A stretch of 64,000 bases of DNA from the NCBI GenBank assembly GCA_022827095.1, contig JAJDTP010000035.1, positions 83,951 through 147,950 of the forward strand, in the 5' to 3' direction. The stretch comes from Dehalococcoidia bacterium (GTDB lineage: Bacteria > Chloroflexota > Dehalococcoidia > Lucifugimonadales > UBA3495). The position numbers were made by a program, and so were the translations under genes. The notes below the pieces were generated by a model, which worked only from the letters and a program-made list of their open reading frames with translations, did not search any database and was not told where the DNA came from. Below are positions 33,694 through 42,902 of this stretch, piece by piece (position 1 is the stretch's first letter; each line of letters begins with the position of its first letter).

Positions 33694-34128
33694 ATGCCCG
33701 AGTATATTCCGTCGACCAGGGATTGGGTGCGAGAGCAAGTCGATTTGTACGAAAGTAGCGGCGGTACCGAAGGGACCACGCTGCGAGACACGGGCCTGCC
33801 CGTAATCATCGTTACCAACCGTGGCAACAAGACCGGGGCCATTCGCAAAACCCCGCTGATGCGCGTGAAGGTCGGCGACGCCTACGTGCTGGTGGGTTCG
33901 CAGGGAGGTGCGCCACGCAATCCCGTGTGGGTTTACAACCTCCGCGCTGACGCAGATGTCGAAATACGGGACGAGATGGCTGTGTACTCCATGCGCGTCC
34001 GCGAAGTCACCGACTCGGACGAACGCGCCCGCCTTTGGGCCGCATCCGTCGAGGCGTTTCCTCCTTACGAGGAATACCAGGGCCGCACTTCAAGAACGAT
34101 ACCGGTTTTCGTGGCGGAACCGGTCTGA
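33694..34128 (+). CDS. Deazaflavin (F420)-dependent nitroreductase family protein (DDN-like)
   Basis: 144 residues from ATG at 33694, with AGGAGGAG upstream. Split-barrel features: PVIIVTNRGNKTGAIRKTPLM (the RGxKTGxxR..PL motif), VLVGSQGGAPRNPVWVYNL and the C-terminal YQGRTSRTIPVFV. The family uses F420H2 or flavin to reduce quinones, nitro compounds or enones. With the LLM enzyme at 47068 it hints that F420 is used here; no F420 synthesis gene is in the window. Confidence 0.88.
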   Translation: MPEYIPSTRDWVREQVDLYESSGGTEGTTLRDTGLPVIIVTNRGNKTGAIRKTPLMRVKVGDAYVLVGSQGGAPRNPVWVYNLRADADVEIRDEMAVYSMRVREVTDSDERARLWAASVEAFPPYEEYQGRTSRTIPVFVAEPV

Positions 34129-34218
34129 TCAGATCGCGCGAATCCGATCGTGCGGGGGTGTTCGGCGTCGGCATCGGCGCCGAGACCCTTGATTTTCCGA
34201 TTCAGGCGGTGAAAATCG

Positions 34219-34247
34219 TTGTTTGCCGCCGTTGATGCCAGTATAGT
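34219..34247 (+). promoter_or_regulatory. Candidate promoter of the zinc-ribbon gene
   Basis: TTGTTT (34219-34224), 17-bp spacer, TATAGT (34242-34247), about 107 nt ahead of the preferred GTG start at 34361. Confidence 0.4.
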
Positions 34248-34360
34248 AATGGCAGCAAAATTGCGCCGGTTCTCCTTCCTTGGGTATTGTAATCGCTGTG
34301 CCCGACGAAACAGACCTAGCGTGTGCACCGCGATTACCAAACCAGGCCGGAGGATTAACC

Positions 34361-34675
34361 GTGGCCCTTTCCGACATGACCCTTCAATGCAGCGACTGCG
34401 GAGCAGAGTTTCTCTTCACCGTAGGCGAGCAGGAATTCTATGCCTCGCGAGGCTTCACCAACTATCCCAAACGGTGTGTTTCGTGCAGGAACGCTCGGCG
34501 AGGGCAGCCTCGTGACAACTTCGGCGGCGGTGGCGGCGGATTTGGCGGCGGCCAGCGGGAATCTTTCCCCATCGTTTGCAGCAATTGCGGAGTGGATGCG
34601 ACCGTTCCGTTCCGTCCGCGCGGCGACCGCCCGGTGTACTGCAGCGATTGCTTTAGCCGGATGCGAAATTCCTGA
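34361..34675 (+). CDS. Small double zinc-ribbon protein
   Basis: 104 residues from GTG at 34361, chosen for GGAGG seven bases upstream. An N-terminal zinc ribbon (LQCSDCGAEFLF..GEQEFYASRG..YPKRCVSCRNAR) of the zf-trcl type is joined by a Gly-rich linker (GGGGGGFGGGQR) to a second Cys-pair module (CSNCGVDATVPFRPRGDRPVYC then SDCF). Such proteins are abundant small metal binders of unknown function. It precedes the ubiD-led block by 53 bp. Confidence 0.85.
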   Translation: MALSDMTLQCSDCGAEFLFTVGEQEFYASRGFTNYPKRCVSCRNARRGQPRDNFGGGGGGFGGGQRESFPIVCSNCGVDATVPFRPRGDRPVYCSDCFSRMRNS

Positions 34676-34728
34676 GGCCGGCGTCGTGGCCTCAGGCTCG
34701 ATTCGGACCTGAAACCGTCGCGACCGCC

Positions 34729-36207
34729 ATGCCATACCGGGATCTTCGCGAGTTCATCGCCTTTCTTGAAACCAAGGGCGACCTGAGGCGCATCTCCGCT
34801 CCGGTAAGCACGGAATTGGAGATGACGGAAATCGCCTATCGCTCCTTGAGAGCCGATGGGCCGGCCCTGCTGTTCGAAAACGTGTTTGGGCATGTCATGC
34901 CCGTGGCTATCAACCTGTTCTGCTCCGAACGGCGCATGAATTGGGCGTTGGAGGTCGAGGACGCAGACGCCTTGGCGGACCGTTTGGAAGGCATGATCGA
35001 GATGGTCCAAGGTGGACCACCTCAGGGCGTGCTCAACAAGCTCCGAACCCTGGGACGGTTGGTCCACGTCGGCGCCTACCAACCCAGGACCGTCAGCAAC
35101 GCCCCGTGCCAGCAGGTGGTGCTTTCGGGAGAGGATGTCGACCTCTACAGCCTGCCGATCATCAAGTGCTGGCCGATGGATGCTGGCCCGTACATCACCC
35201 TGCCTCTGGTGATCACGCGGGACCCTGAAACCGGCACGCAGAACTACGGCATCTACCGGATGCAGGTGTTCGACCGGAACACCACCGGAATGCATTGGCA
35301 GACCCACAAGGTGGGTGCACGCCATTACCGGGCGAGTTCGGAGAAGTTGGAGGTGGCGGTCGCACTGGGAGGCGATCCGGCATCCATTTGGACCGGGTCA
35401 GCGCCCCTGCCGCCGGAAATCGACGAAATGGTGCTGGCCGGCTTCATTCGCGATGAAGGCGTAGAGTTGGCCCAAGCGGTGTCAGTGGACCTCAGGGTGC
35501 CGGCTCATGCCGAGATCGTTCTGGAGGGATATGTAATCCCCGGCGAGGAACGTACCGAAGGTCCCTTCGGGGATCACACCGGATATTATTCGCTGGCCGA
35601 GCCTTACCCGGTGTTCCACGTGACCACCATCACCCGACGCCACAATCCGATTTACCCCACCACCTTCGTGGGGCGGCCACCAACCGAAGACTATTGGATG
35701 GGCAAGGTTACGGAGCGTGTTTTCCTGCCGTTGATACGCCTGATCCTTCCGGAAGTCGTTGACGTGAACATGCCCGCCGAAGGCATTTTCCATAACCTGG
35801 TCCTGGTGTCGATGAAGAAAGAGTACCCCGGGCACGCTCGCAAGGTGATGTACGGCCTGTGGGGTTTGGGACTGCTCAGCCTTACCAAGGTGATCGTGGT
35901 GGTGGACGACTTTGTAGACGTCCAAAATCCTTCGGAAGTGGCGTGGCGGGTGGCCAACAACATCAACCCGGCCACCGATCTCGTCGTAGTCGATGGCCCT
36001 ATCGACGACCTGGACGTAGCATCTCCAACGCCGCGTTTTGGCAGCAAGGTCGGCATCGACGCGACCCGGAAGGGGCCCCAGGAAGGCTACCACCGTGAAT
36101 GGCCCCCGGATATCGAAATGAGCCCGGAAATCAGGGAACGGGTTTCCGCGAGGTGGGCCGAGTTAGGGCTCGACGATATCATCCCTTCCGTTAGCCCCGA
36201 CAACTGA
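34729..36207 (+). CDS. ubiD: UbiD-family prenylated-FMN decarboxylase
   Basis: 492 residues. MPYRDLREFIAFLETKGDLRRI is the standard N-terminus; GPFGDHTGYYS carries the conserved E-x-x-x-R..D region with EGPFGDHTG, and IYPTTFVGRPPTEDYWMGK follows. The family removes carboxylate from aromatic rings using prenylated FMN made by UbiX, encoded at 37294. With UbiA and UbiE in the same block the likely substrate is a prenylated naphthoate in menaquinone synthesis; this pathway assignment is an inference. Confidence 0.9.
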   Translation: MPYRDLREFIAFLETKGDLRRISAPVSTELEMTEIAYRSLRADGPALLFENVFGHVMPVAINLFCSERRMNWALEVEDADALADRLEGMIEMVQGGPPQGVLNKLRTLGRLVHVGAYQPRTVSNAPCQQVVLSGEDVDLYSLPIIKCWPMDAGPYITLPLVITRDPETGTQNYGIYRMQVFDRNTTGMHWQTHKVGARHYRASSEKLEVAVALGGDPASIWTGSAPLPPEIDEMVLAGFIRDEGVELAQAVSVDLRVPAHAEIVLEGYVIPGEERTEGPFGDHTGYYSLAEPYPVFHVTTITRRHNPIYPTTFVGRPPTEDYWMGKVTERVFLPLIRLILPEVVDVNMPAEGIFHNLVLVSMKKEYPGHARKVMYGLWGLGLLSLTKVIVVVDDFVDVQNPSEVAWRVANNINPATDLVVVDGPIDDLDVASPTPRFGSKVGIDATRKGPQEGYHREWPPDIEMSPEIRERVSARWAELGLDDIIPSVSPDN

Positions 36208-36288
36208 ACTATCCCGCTGATGGTTGCGGCCAGCGTCCCTCCCACCCGGCCGCGGGGTGGGAAGGGTCGTGTGCTACCATGAACCCGT

Positions 36289-37215
36289 ATGCATAATGCA
36301 CCAGCACATCCGGGCCCGTTCCGGGTCGTTGTGGGCAAGGTTCCGCACTACCTTAACGCGATCAACATCTCGGAATCGCTGTTCGCTATGCCGTTCGGCT
36401 ATATCGGGATGGTTTTGGCTTCGCACTATACGGGCGGTAGCGGATGGCCCGGATGGCACGCTTTCATCTGGATCACCCTGGCATTCGTGGGAGTGCGGAC
36501 CTTGGGGATGTCCGCCAACCGCATCATCAACGCCCGGGAGGACGCGCGCAATCCCCGCACGGCCGGTCGTCACATCCCTGCCGGCATCCTGAAGCCGCTG
36601 GAAGTTGCCACTATGGCTGGCGCCGGAGCGGCGATCTTTTTCGTGGCAGCCTGGCAACTGAATCCGCTGGCGCTGATGCTTTCCCCGGTGGCGGCGGCGT
36701 ACGTTGTGCTCTATTCCTTTGCCAAGTACTACACCTGGCTCTGCAGCCTGATGCTGGGGTTGGCCTTGTCCATCGCGCCGTCCGGGGCGTGGATTGGGGT
36801 TACCGGTCAACTGACCTGGCAACCGGTGCTGCTCACCTTTGCGGTCATGATGTGGGCCGGAGGATTTGAGACGGTCTACGGCAGCATGGACTTTGATTTC
36901 GATCGGGCCAACCGGATCAATTCGATCGCGGCTCGCTTCGGGGTTCGCAACGCCATCCGTACCACGCGAGTCTTGCACAGCCTCGCTGCGGTTGCCCTGC
37001 TGGCGCTGGGCATCTGGATGGACCTGAACGTGTTCTACTTCATCGGTTGGGCGGTCGCCGCGATATTGCTGGTTTACGAGAACAACCTGGTGAGGTCGGG
37101 CCAGCCGGCCATGGTGGGCAAAGCGTTCGCGTTCAATAAGTACATCTCCACGCAGCTGTTGGCGTTTACGATCCTCGCCGTGGCGCTGCCGTTCGACGGT
37201 TTCTTTCCGTGGTAA
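36289..37215 (+). CDS. ubiA: UbiA-family prenyltransferase
   Basis: 308 residues with about eight predicted membrane helices. The second Asp-rich motif is intact (GSMDFDFDRANRINSIAARFG). In the first motif, NRIINAREDARNPRT, the usual first Asp of N-x-x-x-D-x-x-x-D is Asn. It attaches a polyprenyl chain to an aromatic acid in the membrane; the context suggests the MqnP/MenA step. The Asn may reduce Mg2+ binding or simply be tolerated. Confidence 0.88.
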   Translation: MHNAPAHPGPFRVVVGKVPHYLNAINISESLFAMPFGYIGMVLASHYTGGSGWPGWHAFIWITLAFVGVRTLGMSANRIINAREDARNPRTAGRHIPAGILKPLEVATMAGAGAAIFFVAAWQLNPLALMLSPVAAAYVVLYSFAKYYTWLCSLMLGLALSIAPSGAWIGVTGQLTWQPVLLTFAVMMWAGGFETVYGSMDFDFDRANRINSIAARFGVRNAIRTTRVLHSLAAVALLALGIWMDLNVFYFIGWAVAAILLVYENNLVRSGQPAMVGKAFAFNKYISTQLLAFTILAVALPFDGFFPW

Positions 37216-37293
37216 ACCGCGCTGACGCTGAGTCAGGGCGTCGGCGCACCGTCGCGTGATCTCGATGCCAACTTGTTCCACACGGATGCCGGC

Positions 37294-37896
37294 ATGACTT
37301 CTGCCCCGCCTCGTCCGCTAATCGTCGGTGTCGCCGGAGCGAGTGGGTCGATAATCGCCCGGGGACTCATCGATGCGTTGTTGGAGCGGCAAAAGCCGGT
37401 CATCGTCGTCGCCTCTAACGCCGCCCGTATGGTGTGGCAGGAAGAACTCGAGGAGTCCTACAGCGCTACCGTCGCACGTTGGACGGAGAACCCGCACTTC
37501 AGCACCTACGCCATCGCAGACCTGTTCGCTCCCATCGCCAGCGGGACCTTCCCGACGGCGGGTATGATCATCGCTCCGGCCAGCATGAACACGGTCGCGT
37601 CATTGGCCCACGGATTGACGCCCAATCTACTGCTGCGCGCGGCTGACGTGACGCTCAAGGAGCGACGACCGTTGACCTTGATTCCCCGGGAAACGCCGCT
37701 GCACGCCATTCACCTGGAAAACCTGCTGACGCTGTCGCGGCTGGGAGCCACCATCCTGCCGCCCGAACCGCCGTTTTATCTGAAACCGCTGGACATCGAC
37801 GGGTTGGTTCGCTTCGTGGTACAGCGGGCGTTGGTCGCCTCGGGCGTGACCGAGGGCCTGCCGGACGACATGCAGTACCGCGATCACGAGCGTTAG
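37294..37896 (+). CDS. ubiX: Flavin prenyltransferase UbiX
   Basis: 200 residues from ATG at 37294 (another in-frame start at 37273). Rossmann-like GVAGASGSIIARGLIDAL, IIAPASMNTVASLAHG and the conserved RRPLTLIPRETPLHAIHLENL, then ILPPEPPFY. It builds prenylated FMN for UbiD, and its presence in the same block supports a working decarboxylase. Confidence 0.92.
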   Translation: MTSAPPRPLIVGVAGASGSIIARGLIDALLERQKPVIVVASNAARMVWQEELEESYSATVARWTENPHFSTYAIADLFAPIASGTFPTAGMIIAPASMNTVASLAHGLTPNLLLRAADVTLKERRPLTLIPRETPLHAIHLENLLTLSRLGATILPPEPPFYLKPLDIDGLVRFVVQRALVASGVTEGLPDDMQYRDHER

Positions 37897-37911
37897 AGCA
37901 TCAGTTGCGGC

Positions 37912-38439
37912 ATGGCCAGGATCGTCTACTACGTTGCCGCGAGCCTGGACGGCTTCATCGCGGATTCTTCCGGCGGGGTGGACTGGCTGCCCGACGGCGG
38001 GTCCGACGACCACCGCTATGATGATTTCTACGCCGGTGTCCAGGCATTGGCGATGGGCCGCAGCACTTACGATCAGGTGCATGGGTTCGGAGAATGGCCC
38101 TATCCGGGTAAGCCGGCTTACGTGTTCACCCATTCGCCGCCGCCGGAAGGCCCAGAAGGTGTGCGGTTCTTTTGGGGCAGCGCTCAGGAATTCGCCCGCG
38201 ACATAGCGACGCGGTACACCGGGACGGTATGGCTGGTGGGCGGAGCAAACCTGGCGGACCAATTTCGCCAAGACGGGCTGATTGACGAATATCTGGTGTT
38301 TGTGATTCCAACTATCCTGGGTGCGGGCATCCCGTTGTTTGGAGGTCAGGGTCCGCATACTACGCTGGAACTGGTATCGACCGAATCTTACCCTGACGGC
38401 TTGGTAAGGCTCCACTATCGACGGCCGGGCCGCTACTAG
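37912..38439 (+). CDS. Dihydrofolate reductase/RibD C-terminal family protein
   Basis: 175 residues. VYYVAASLDGFIADSSGGVDWL is the family N-terminus; MGRSTYD, GTVWLVGGANLADQF and the ILGAGIPLF end are all present. The fold binds NADPH. True folate or riboflavin activity is not implied, since these stand-alone proteins are mostly uncharacterised. It lies between ubiX (15 bp) and ubiE (3 bp), so it is probably co-transcribed with the quinone genes. Confidence 0.85.
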   Translation: MARIVYYVAASLDGFIADSSGGVDWLPDGGSDDHRYDDFYAGVQALAMGRSTYDQVHGFGEWPYPGKPAYVFTHSPPPEGPEGVRFFWGSAQEFARDIATRYTGTVWLVGGANLADQFRQDGLIDEYLVFVIPTILGAGIPLFGGQGPHTTLELVSTESYPDGLVRLHYRRPGRY

Positions 38440-38442
38440 CTT

Positions 38443-39165
38443 ATGGCCCACCTCAGCGGCGACGAAAAGCGGCGCTACGTGGCGGAGATGTTCGCGCGCA
38501 TCTCGCCACGCTACGACTTGATGAACTCGCTGATGACCGGTGGTCTGCACCACCGCTGGAAGCGGGCAACCGCCAAAATAACTGCCGGGAGCGCCGCCGG
38601 CGCGGCACTGGACGTCGCCTCCGGAACCGGTGACCTGGCTTTCGTCCTTGCTGACTGCCCCAACGTTACGGAAGTGGTGGGCGTTGACCTGTTGCCGGAG
38701 ATGCTGACCATCGCCAACCGGCGACGGGCACGCCGTTCGGGTCGCGGGCGGCGCATACAGTTCGTTCAGGGAGACGCCTTGCAACTGCCCTTCCCAGACG
38801 ATGCGTTCATTGGCGCCACGGCAGGTTTCAGCCTGCGCAACATGCCGGACGTGCCGTCCGCGATCCGCGAGATGGCCCGGGTGGTCACGCCCGGCGGGCG
38901 GGTAACCACCCTCGAGTTGACGCCCATGCCCCCCGGTATAGCCTCCAGAATGGGTCGTTTCTACTTCCACCGCCTGGTTCCACTCATGGGTCAACTCATT
39001 GCCGGCGATCGTACCGCCTACACCTACCTTCCCGATAGCGTCGATTACTTCCTTACTGCCGACGGTCTAGCCGATGTATTCCGCCAAGCCGGACTGGTGG
39101 GCGTGGGTTACCGCCATTTGGGATTGGGAGGTGTAGCGTTGCACTTCGGAGACAAGCCCGCGTGA
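38443..39165 (+). CDS. ubiE: UbiE/MenG-type C-methyltransferase
   Basis: 240 residues. FARISPRYDLMNSLMTGGLHHRWKR is the family N-terminus; SAM motif I is LDVASGTGDLAF, followed by GVDLLPEML and NMPDVPSAIREMARV. It C-methylates demethylmenaquinone or an equivalent. It follows the DHFR-like gene by 3 bp. With UbiD, UbiA and UbiX this covers the late quinone steps. Confidence 0.92.
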   Translation: MAHLSGDEKRRYVAEMFARISPRYDLMNSLMTGGLHHRWKRATAKITAGSAAGAALDVASGTGDLAFVLADCPNVTEVVGVDLLPEMLTIANRRRARRSGRGRRIQFVQGDALQLPFPDDAFIGATAGFSLRNMPDVPSAIREMARVVTPGGRVTTLELTPMPPGIASRMGRFYFHRLVPLMGQLIAGDRTAYTYLPDSVDYFLTADGLADVFRQAGLVGVGYRHLGLGGVALHFGDKPA

Positions 39166-39298
39166 GGCGCCATGTTGAACCAAACCGCCGTATGGAGCCT
39201 CCCGGGTTCATTGAATTACCGGCGCCTTTTCAGCATACTTTCCCGATAGTTGCCGTTCGACGCCGTCGCTTGGCGGGTCGGACACGCGGGAGGCGGCC

Positions 39299-40018
39299 GT
39301 GGGTATCGAAGAGCAGCAGCCGTTGGGTCGGGCTAAGCGTGAGGGGCCGACCGTTGGACAGCGGATTGAAGGGCATTTCCAGGGCAAGATTCTTGCCGGC
39401 CTGATGCAACTGGTGCCCATTCTGGTAACCGTTTTTATTTTGGCGTTCATAATTGGCCACACGGACAGCTTTATCCGGCCCATGCCCTTCGTAAGAGATC
39501 GGCCTTGGGACTTCCCCGGAATTGGGCTGATCGGAATCATTGTCATCCTTTACGTGATAGGTCTGTTTGTCTCGATGACAGTCGGTCGACGCGTCATGGG
39601 CGGCACGGGGTTCGTCTTGCGCAAGGTTCCAGTGGTTAAGACCATATTTGGAGTCACCGAACAGGCCACTAGTCTGCTGGCCTCCGACTATAACTTCAGC
39701 CGGGTGGTGTTTCTCGAGTGGCCCCGCGAGGGAATGGTTGCCCTCGGATTCGTGACCGGACGGGCCTTTTCCCAAAATGGAGGTCATTCCATGGCGATTG
39801 TCTACATACCGACCGTACCTAACCCAACTTCCGGCAATATGGCCTTCGTCAATGAAGACGACCTGTTCGAAACCGACCTCAGCGTGGAAGACGCCATGAA
39901 ATTGGTCTTTTCTGGCGGTATAGTATTACCGGAGCGGTTGGCATTGGCGCGTCTCCCTCGGGAAGTCGATGCCAAGGAACGGGAGTTCATCGGTCGCTTT
40001 GAGACCCGCCCCGAATAG
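39299..40018 (+). CDS. DUF502 membrane protein
   Basis: 239 residues from GTG at 39299 with GGGAGGCGG upstream. Two membrane helices (about residues 31-55 and 75-97) and [13 protein letters not shown] text ([16 protein letters not shown]) then [13 protein letters not shown] match DUF502. Function unknown. It lies in a co-directional run with gatB and secG. Confidence 0.88.
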   Translation: MGIEEQQPLGRAKREGPTVGQRIEGHFQGKILAGLMQLVPILVTVFILAFIIGHTDSFIRPMPFVRDRPWDFPGIGLIGIIVILYVIGLFVSMTVGRRVMGGTGFVLRKVPVVKTIFGVTEQATSLLASDYNFSRVVFLEWPREGMVALGFVTGRAFSQNGGHSMAIVYIPTVPNPTSGNMAFVNEDDLFETDLSVEDAMKLVFSGGIVLPERLALARLPREVDAKEREFIGRFETRPE

Positions 40019-40073
40019 ACGTCCCGCCTCCAAGCAGCGACGAATGCCGGGCAATCATCGGAGATCAAAAATA

Positions 40074-41567
40074 GTGGAATACGAAACCGTCATCGGCCTT
40101 GAGGTACACGTCCAGTTGGACACTCGCAGCAAAATGTTCTGTGGGTGTCCCGCCGATTACCAGAGTGCCGAGCCCAACACGCGCACCTGCCCGGTTTGCC
40201 TCGGACTGCCCGGGGCATTGCCCGTGATCAACCGCCGGGCTGTAGAATTCACCGTGATGACGGGGTTGGCCCTTCACTGCCAGATACCTGAGTTCACCAA
40301 ATTCGACCGGAAGAACTACCCCTATCCGGACCTGATGAAGGGGTACCAGATCTCCCAGTACGATCTGCCGCTGGCCCTGAACGGCTACCTGGAGATCAAC
40401 GGCGATCCAGACTTGCAGTACGGCGGGCGACCCATTGGCGTGGAACGTGTGCATCTGGAAGAGGACGTTGCCAAGATGCAACACTTTCCCGCGTCCCCGG
40501 AGAATCACGCCGAGAGCTACTCGCTGGTCGATGTTAACCGTTCGGGCGTTCCACTCATGGAGATCGTCAGCAAGCCCGACCTGCGCTCTCCCGAAGAAGC
40601 CCGCCAATACCTGACATCACTGCACTCGATGGTCCAATATCTGGGCGTTTCCACGGGGAATATGCAGGACGGCAACTTTCGCTGCGACGCCAACGTCAGC
40701 ATCCGGCCCGCCGGCAGCGATACCTTCGGCACCCGCACCGAAGTCAAGAACATGAACAGCTTCCGGTCAGTCTACCTCGCCCTGGAATATGAGGTGGAGC
40801 GGCAAAGACGGGTGGTCGAGGACGGCGGAACCGTGGTGCAGGAAACCCGCGGATGGGTGGATGACCGCGGCGTGACGGTTTCCCAGCGCAGCAAGGAATA
40901 CGCCCACGACTATCGGTACTTCCCCGAGCCTGACCTTCCTCCGCTCAACATCGGCTCCGAATGGGTGGATCGGATGCGGTCCGCTTTGCCCGAATTGGCG
41001 CCGCAGCGCAAGGCCCGATTACAGGGAGAATACGATCTTTCCGAATACGACGCCGACCAGTTGACGGTCTCCAGATCTATCGCGGACTACTTCGAAGCGG
41101 CGGTATCGTTGATGAGTGAAACGACGAAGCGACCGGCGGCCGCCAAGGAGGTTGCCAACTGGATGATCGGCGACCTCTCGTACCTGCTCAACCAGGACCA
41201 CCGCGATATTGCTGACTGCCCTGTGAGCCCGAGCGGATTGTTGGAACTGTTGGGCCTGATCGCCGACGGCACGCTGTCAACCTCGTTGGCGAAGACGGTG
41301 TTGGAGCAGATGTACGCTACCGGCGTCTCTGCGCCGGTGATCGTGCGGGAGCAGGGATTGGCGCAAATCAGCGACACCGGCGCGATTGAGACGGCGGTTG
41401 CCGAGGCGATTGCCGCCAATCCCAAAGCCGTGGCCGACTACCTGAGCGGAAAGGAAACCGCCGCGCGTTTCCTGATGGGGCAGGTCATGCGCATCACCAA
41501 GGGGCAGGCGCAACCGGAACTGGCCCTGCAGCTGGTTCAGGCCGGCCTCGAGGCCCAGCGTCCTTAG
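40074..41567 (+). CDS. gatB: Asp-tRNA(Asn)/Glu-tRNA(Gln) amidotransferase subunit B
   Basis: 497 residues from GTG at 40074 with GGAG upstream; family proteins begin at [14 protein letters not shown]. The Zn site is [20 protein letters not shown], and [18 protein letters not shown] and [13 protein letters not shown] (EVKNMNSFR) are intact; the C-terminal YqeY-like domain covers the last 150 residues. It amidates mischarged Glu-tRNA or Asp-tRNA with GatA/C, which are not in this window. Confidence 0.95.
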   Translation: MEYETVIGLEVHVQLDTRSKMFCGCPADYQSAEPNTRTCPVCLGLPGALPVINRRAVEFTVMTGLALHCQIPEFTKFDRKNYPYPDLMKGYQISQYDLPLALNGYLEINGDPDLQYGGRPIGVERVHLEEDVAKMQHFPASPENHAESYSLVDVNRSGVPLMEIVSKPDLRSPEEARQYLTSLHSMVQYLGVSTGNMQDGNFRCDANVSIRPAGSDTFGTRTEVKNMNSFRSVYLALEYEVERQRRVVEDGGTVVQETRGWVDDRGVTVSQRSKEYAHDYRYFPEPDLPPLNIGSEWVDRMRSALPELAPQRKARLQGEYDLSEYDADQLTVSRSIADYFEAAVSLMSETTKRPAAAKEVANWMIGDLSYLLNQDHRDIADCPVSPSGLLELLGLIADGTLSTSLAKTVLEQMYATGVSAPVIVREQGLAQISDTGAIETAVAEAIAANPKAVADYLSGKETAARFLMGQVMRITKGQAQPELALQLVQAGLEAQRP

Positions 41568-41596
41568 CGTGGTAAAATGGTGACCGGAGTTTCGAA

Positions 41597-41809
41597 ATGA
41601 GCCTGCTCAACATTGCCCAGATTGTCACATCGATTGTGCTTGTCCTGATCATCCTGTCGCAGGTCCGGGAGGCCGGAAGCGGGATGTTCGGCAGCGCCCA
41701 GAACACGGTGCGTACCCGGAGAGGTCTGGAACGCACCATGTTCCAGTTGACCGTCGCGTTGATCGTGGTGTTCCTGCTCGTATCGGTCCTGAGTGCTCGT
41801 TTCACCTGA
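41597..41809 (+). CDS. secG: Preprotein translocase subunit SecG
   Basis: 70 residues: two membrane helices joined by the SecG loop GSGMFGSAQNTVRTRRGLER. It sits in the SecYEG channel. CGGAGTTT lies upstream of ATG. It starts 29 bp after gatB. Confidence 0.92.
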   Translation: MSLLNIAQIVTSIVLVLIILSQVREAGSGMFGSAQNTVRTRRGLERTMFQLTVALIVVFLLVSVLSARFT

Positions 41810-42692
41810 TCCTCTGCGTGTGATCGTATTGGGCCCGGCTCGAGTGTCTGATCCGCCCATAGTTCTCGCCACCGACTTTGGCCTCGCCGATGCCTATGTG
41901 GGCATGATGCGCGGGGTCATTTTTTCGATTAATCCGCATGCGGCCGTTATCGATCTGACCCACGGCATCGCCCCGCAGGATGTGCGCCACGGAGCCGTGG
42001 CCCTGGTGGATGCGCATACCTACTTCCCAGACGGCAGCATTTTTATAGCCGTGGTAGACCCCGGGGTGGGAACCGACCGACCGGCTATCCTGCTGCAAAC
42101 GCCGCACCACCGCTTCGTTGCGCCGGACAATGGGCTCCTGACCCTGGTGTGCCGGCGATACGATCCCGGCTTCGGCGATGCTGATACCTCGGGTCCGACC
42201 TCAGCGCCAAATGGCTGCCAGGCTTGGCGATTGACCAACCCCGCTTACTGGCGCCATCCGGTGAGCGCCACTTTCCACGGCCGCGACGTTTTCGCTCCCG
42301 CGGCTGCACACCTTTCATCCGGTGTTGCGCCCGGGGACCTGGGTGAAACGACGAACAGTATCACGGCCCTGTCGTGTCCGCTCCCGCGACCGGAGGGCAA
42401 CGCAGTTCGGGGCCAAATCATCTTCGCAGATGCCTTTGGAAACCTGGTCAGCGATATCACCGCCGATATATTGACCGACATGGGTGTGCCGGGACAGGAA
42501 TCCGAAGCGGTGGTCAGCATCGCAGGACAGAGCATCGCCGGCTTGTCCCGTACTTTCCATGATCCGCCCGGAGGTGGCCTGAAGGCATTGTTGGGTAGCC
42601 ACGGACGTTTGGAGATTGCGCTTGTGGATGGGAACGCCTCAGCGGCCCTGGGCGTCGGGAGCGGCACGAAAATCGCGTTGCGCGTCGGTTGA
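41793..42692 (+). CDS. SAM hydroxide adenosyltransferase (DUF62 family)
   Basis: 299 residues if the GTG at 41793 is used, overlapping secG by 17 bp; GTG at 41820 or 41844 would give a more typical N-terminus. Family marks: IVLATDFGLADAYVGMMRGV, IDLTHGIAPQDVRHGA, FIAVVDPGVGTDR and FAPDNGLL-like APDNGLLTLV. These enzymes hydrolyse S-adenosylmethionine to adenosine and methionine and are related to fluorinase; no halide-pocket change can be judged here. Confidence 0.85.
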   Translation: MLVSPDPLRVIVLGPARVSDPPIVLATDFGLADAYVGMMRGVIFSINPHAAVIDLTHGIAPQDVRHGAVALVDAHTYFPDGSIFIAVVDPGVGTDRPAILLQTPHHRFVAPDNGLLTLVCRRYDPGFGDADTSGPTSAPNGCQAWRLTNPAYWRHPVSATFHGRDVFAPAAAHLSSGVAPGDLGETTNSITALSCPLPRPEGNAVRGQIIFADAFGNLVSDITADILTDMGVPGQESEAVVSIAGQSIAGLSRTFHDPPGGGLKALLGSHGRLEIALVDGNASAALGVGSGTKIALRVG

Positions 42693-42777
42693 TCGGCTGA
42701 CGGGCAGCGAAGTCGGTGTATCCTCGAGCTACCAAGTGCAGCTGGGGGAATGCGAGAACGTGGACGCCTGGCCCTTG

Positions 42778-42812
42778 TTGACACGACCCGGCCCCATGCT
42801 ACTATGGGGCCG
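42778..42812 (+). promoter_or_regulatory. Promoter with overlapping inverted repeat, E1 alpha gene
   Basis: TTGACA (42778-42783), 16-bp spacer, TACTAT (42800-42805). A 9-bp inverted repeat, CGGCCCCAT at 42789-42797 and ATGGGGCCG at 42804-42812, straddles the -10 box with a 6-nt loop, a natural place for a repressor or an early RNA hairpin. Confidence 0.5.
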
Positions 42813-42902
42813 TCCTAAAGCCGGCGTTGCATTCGTCGGCTTTTGTTGCAACAGGCGAGAGCCTCCCGCCGAAACCCTCTGCGTCACAAGGAGTGTGTTG
42901 CC

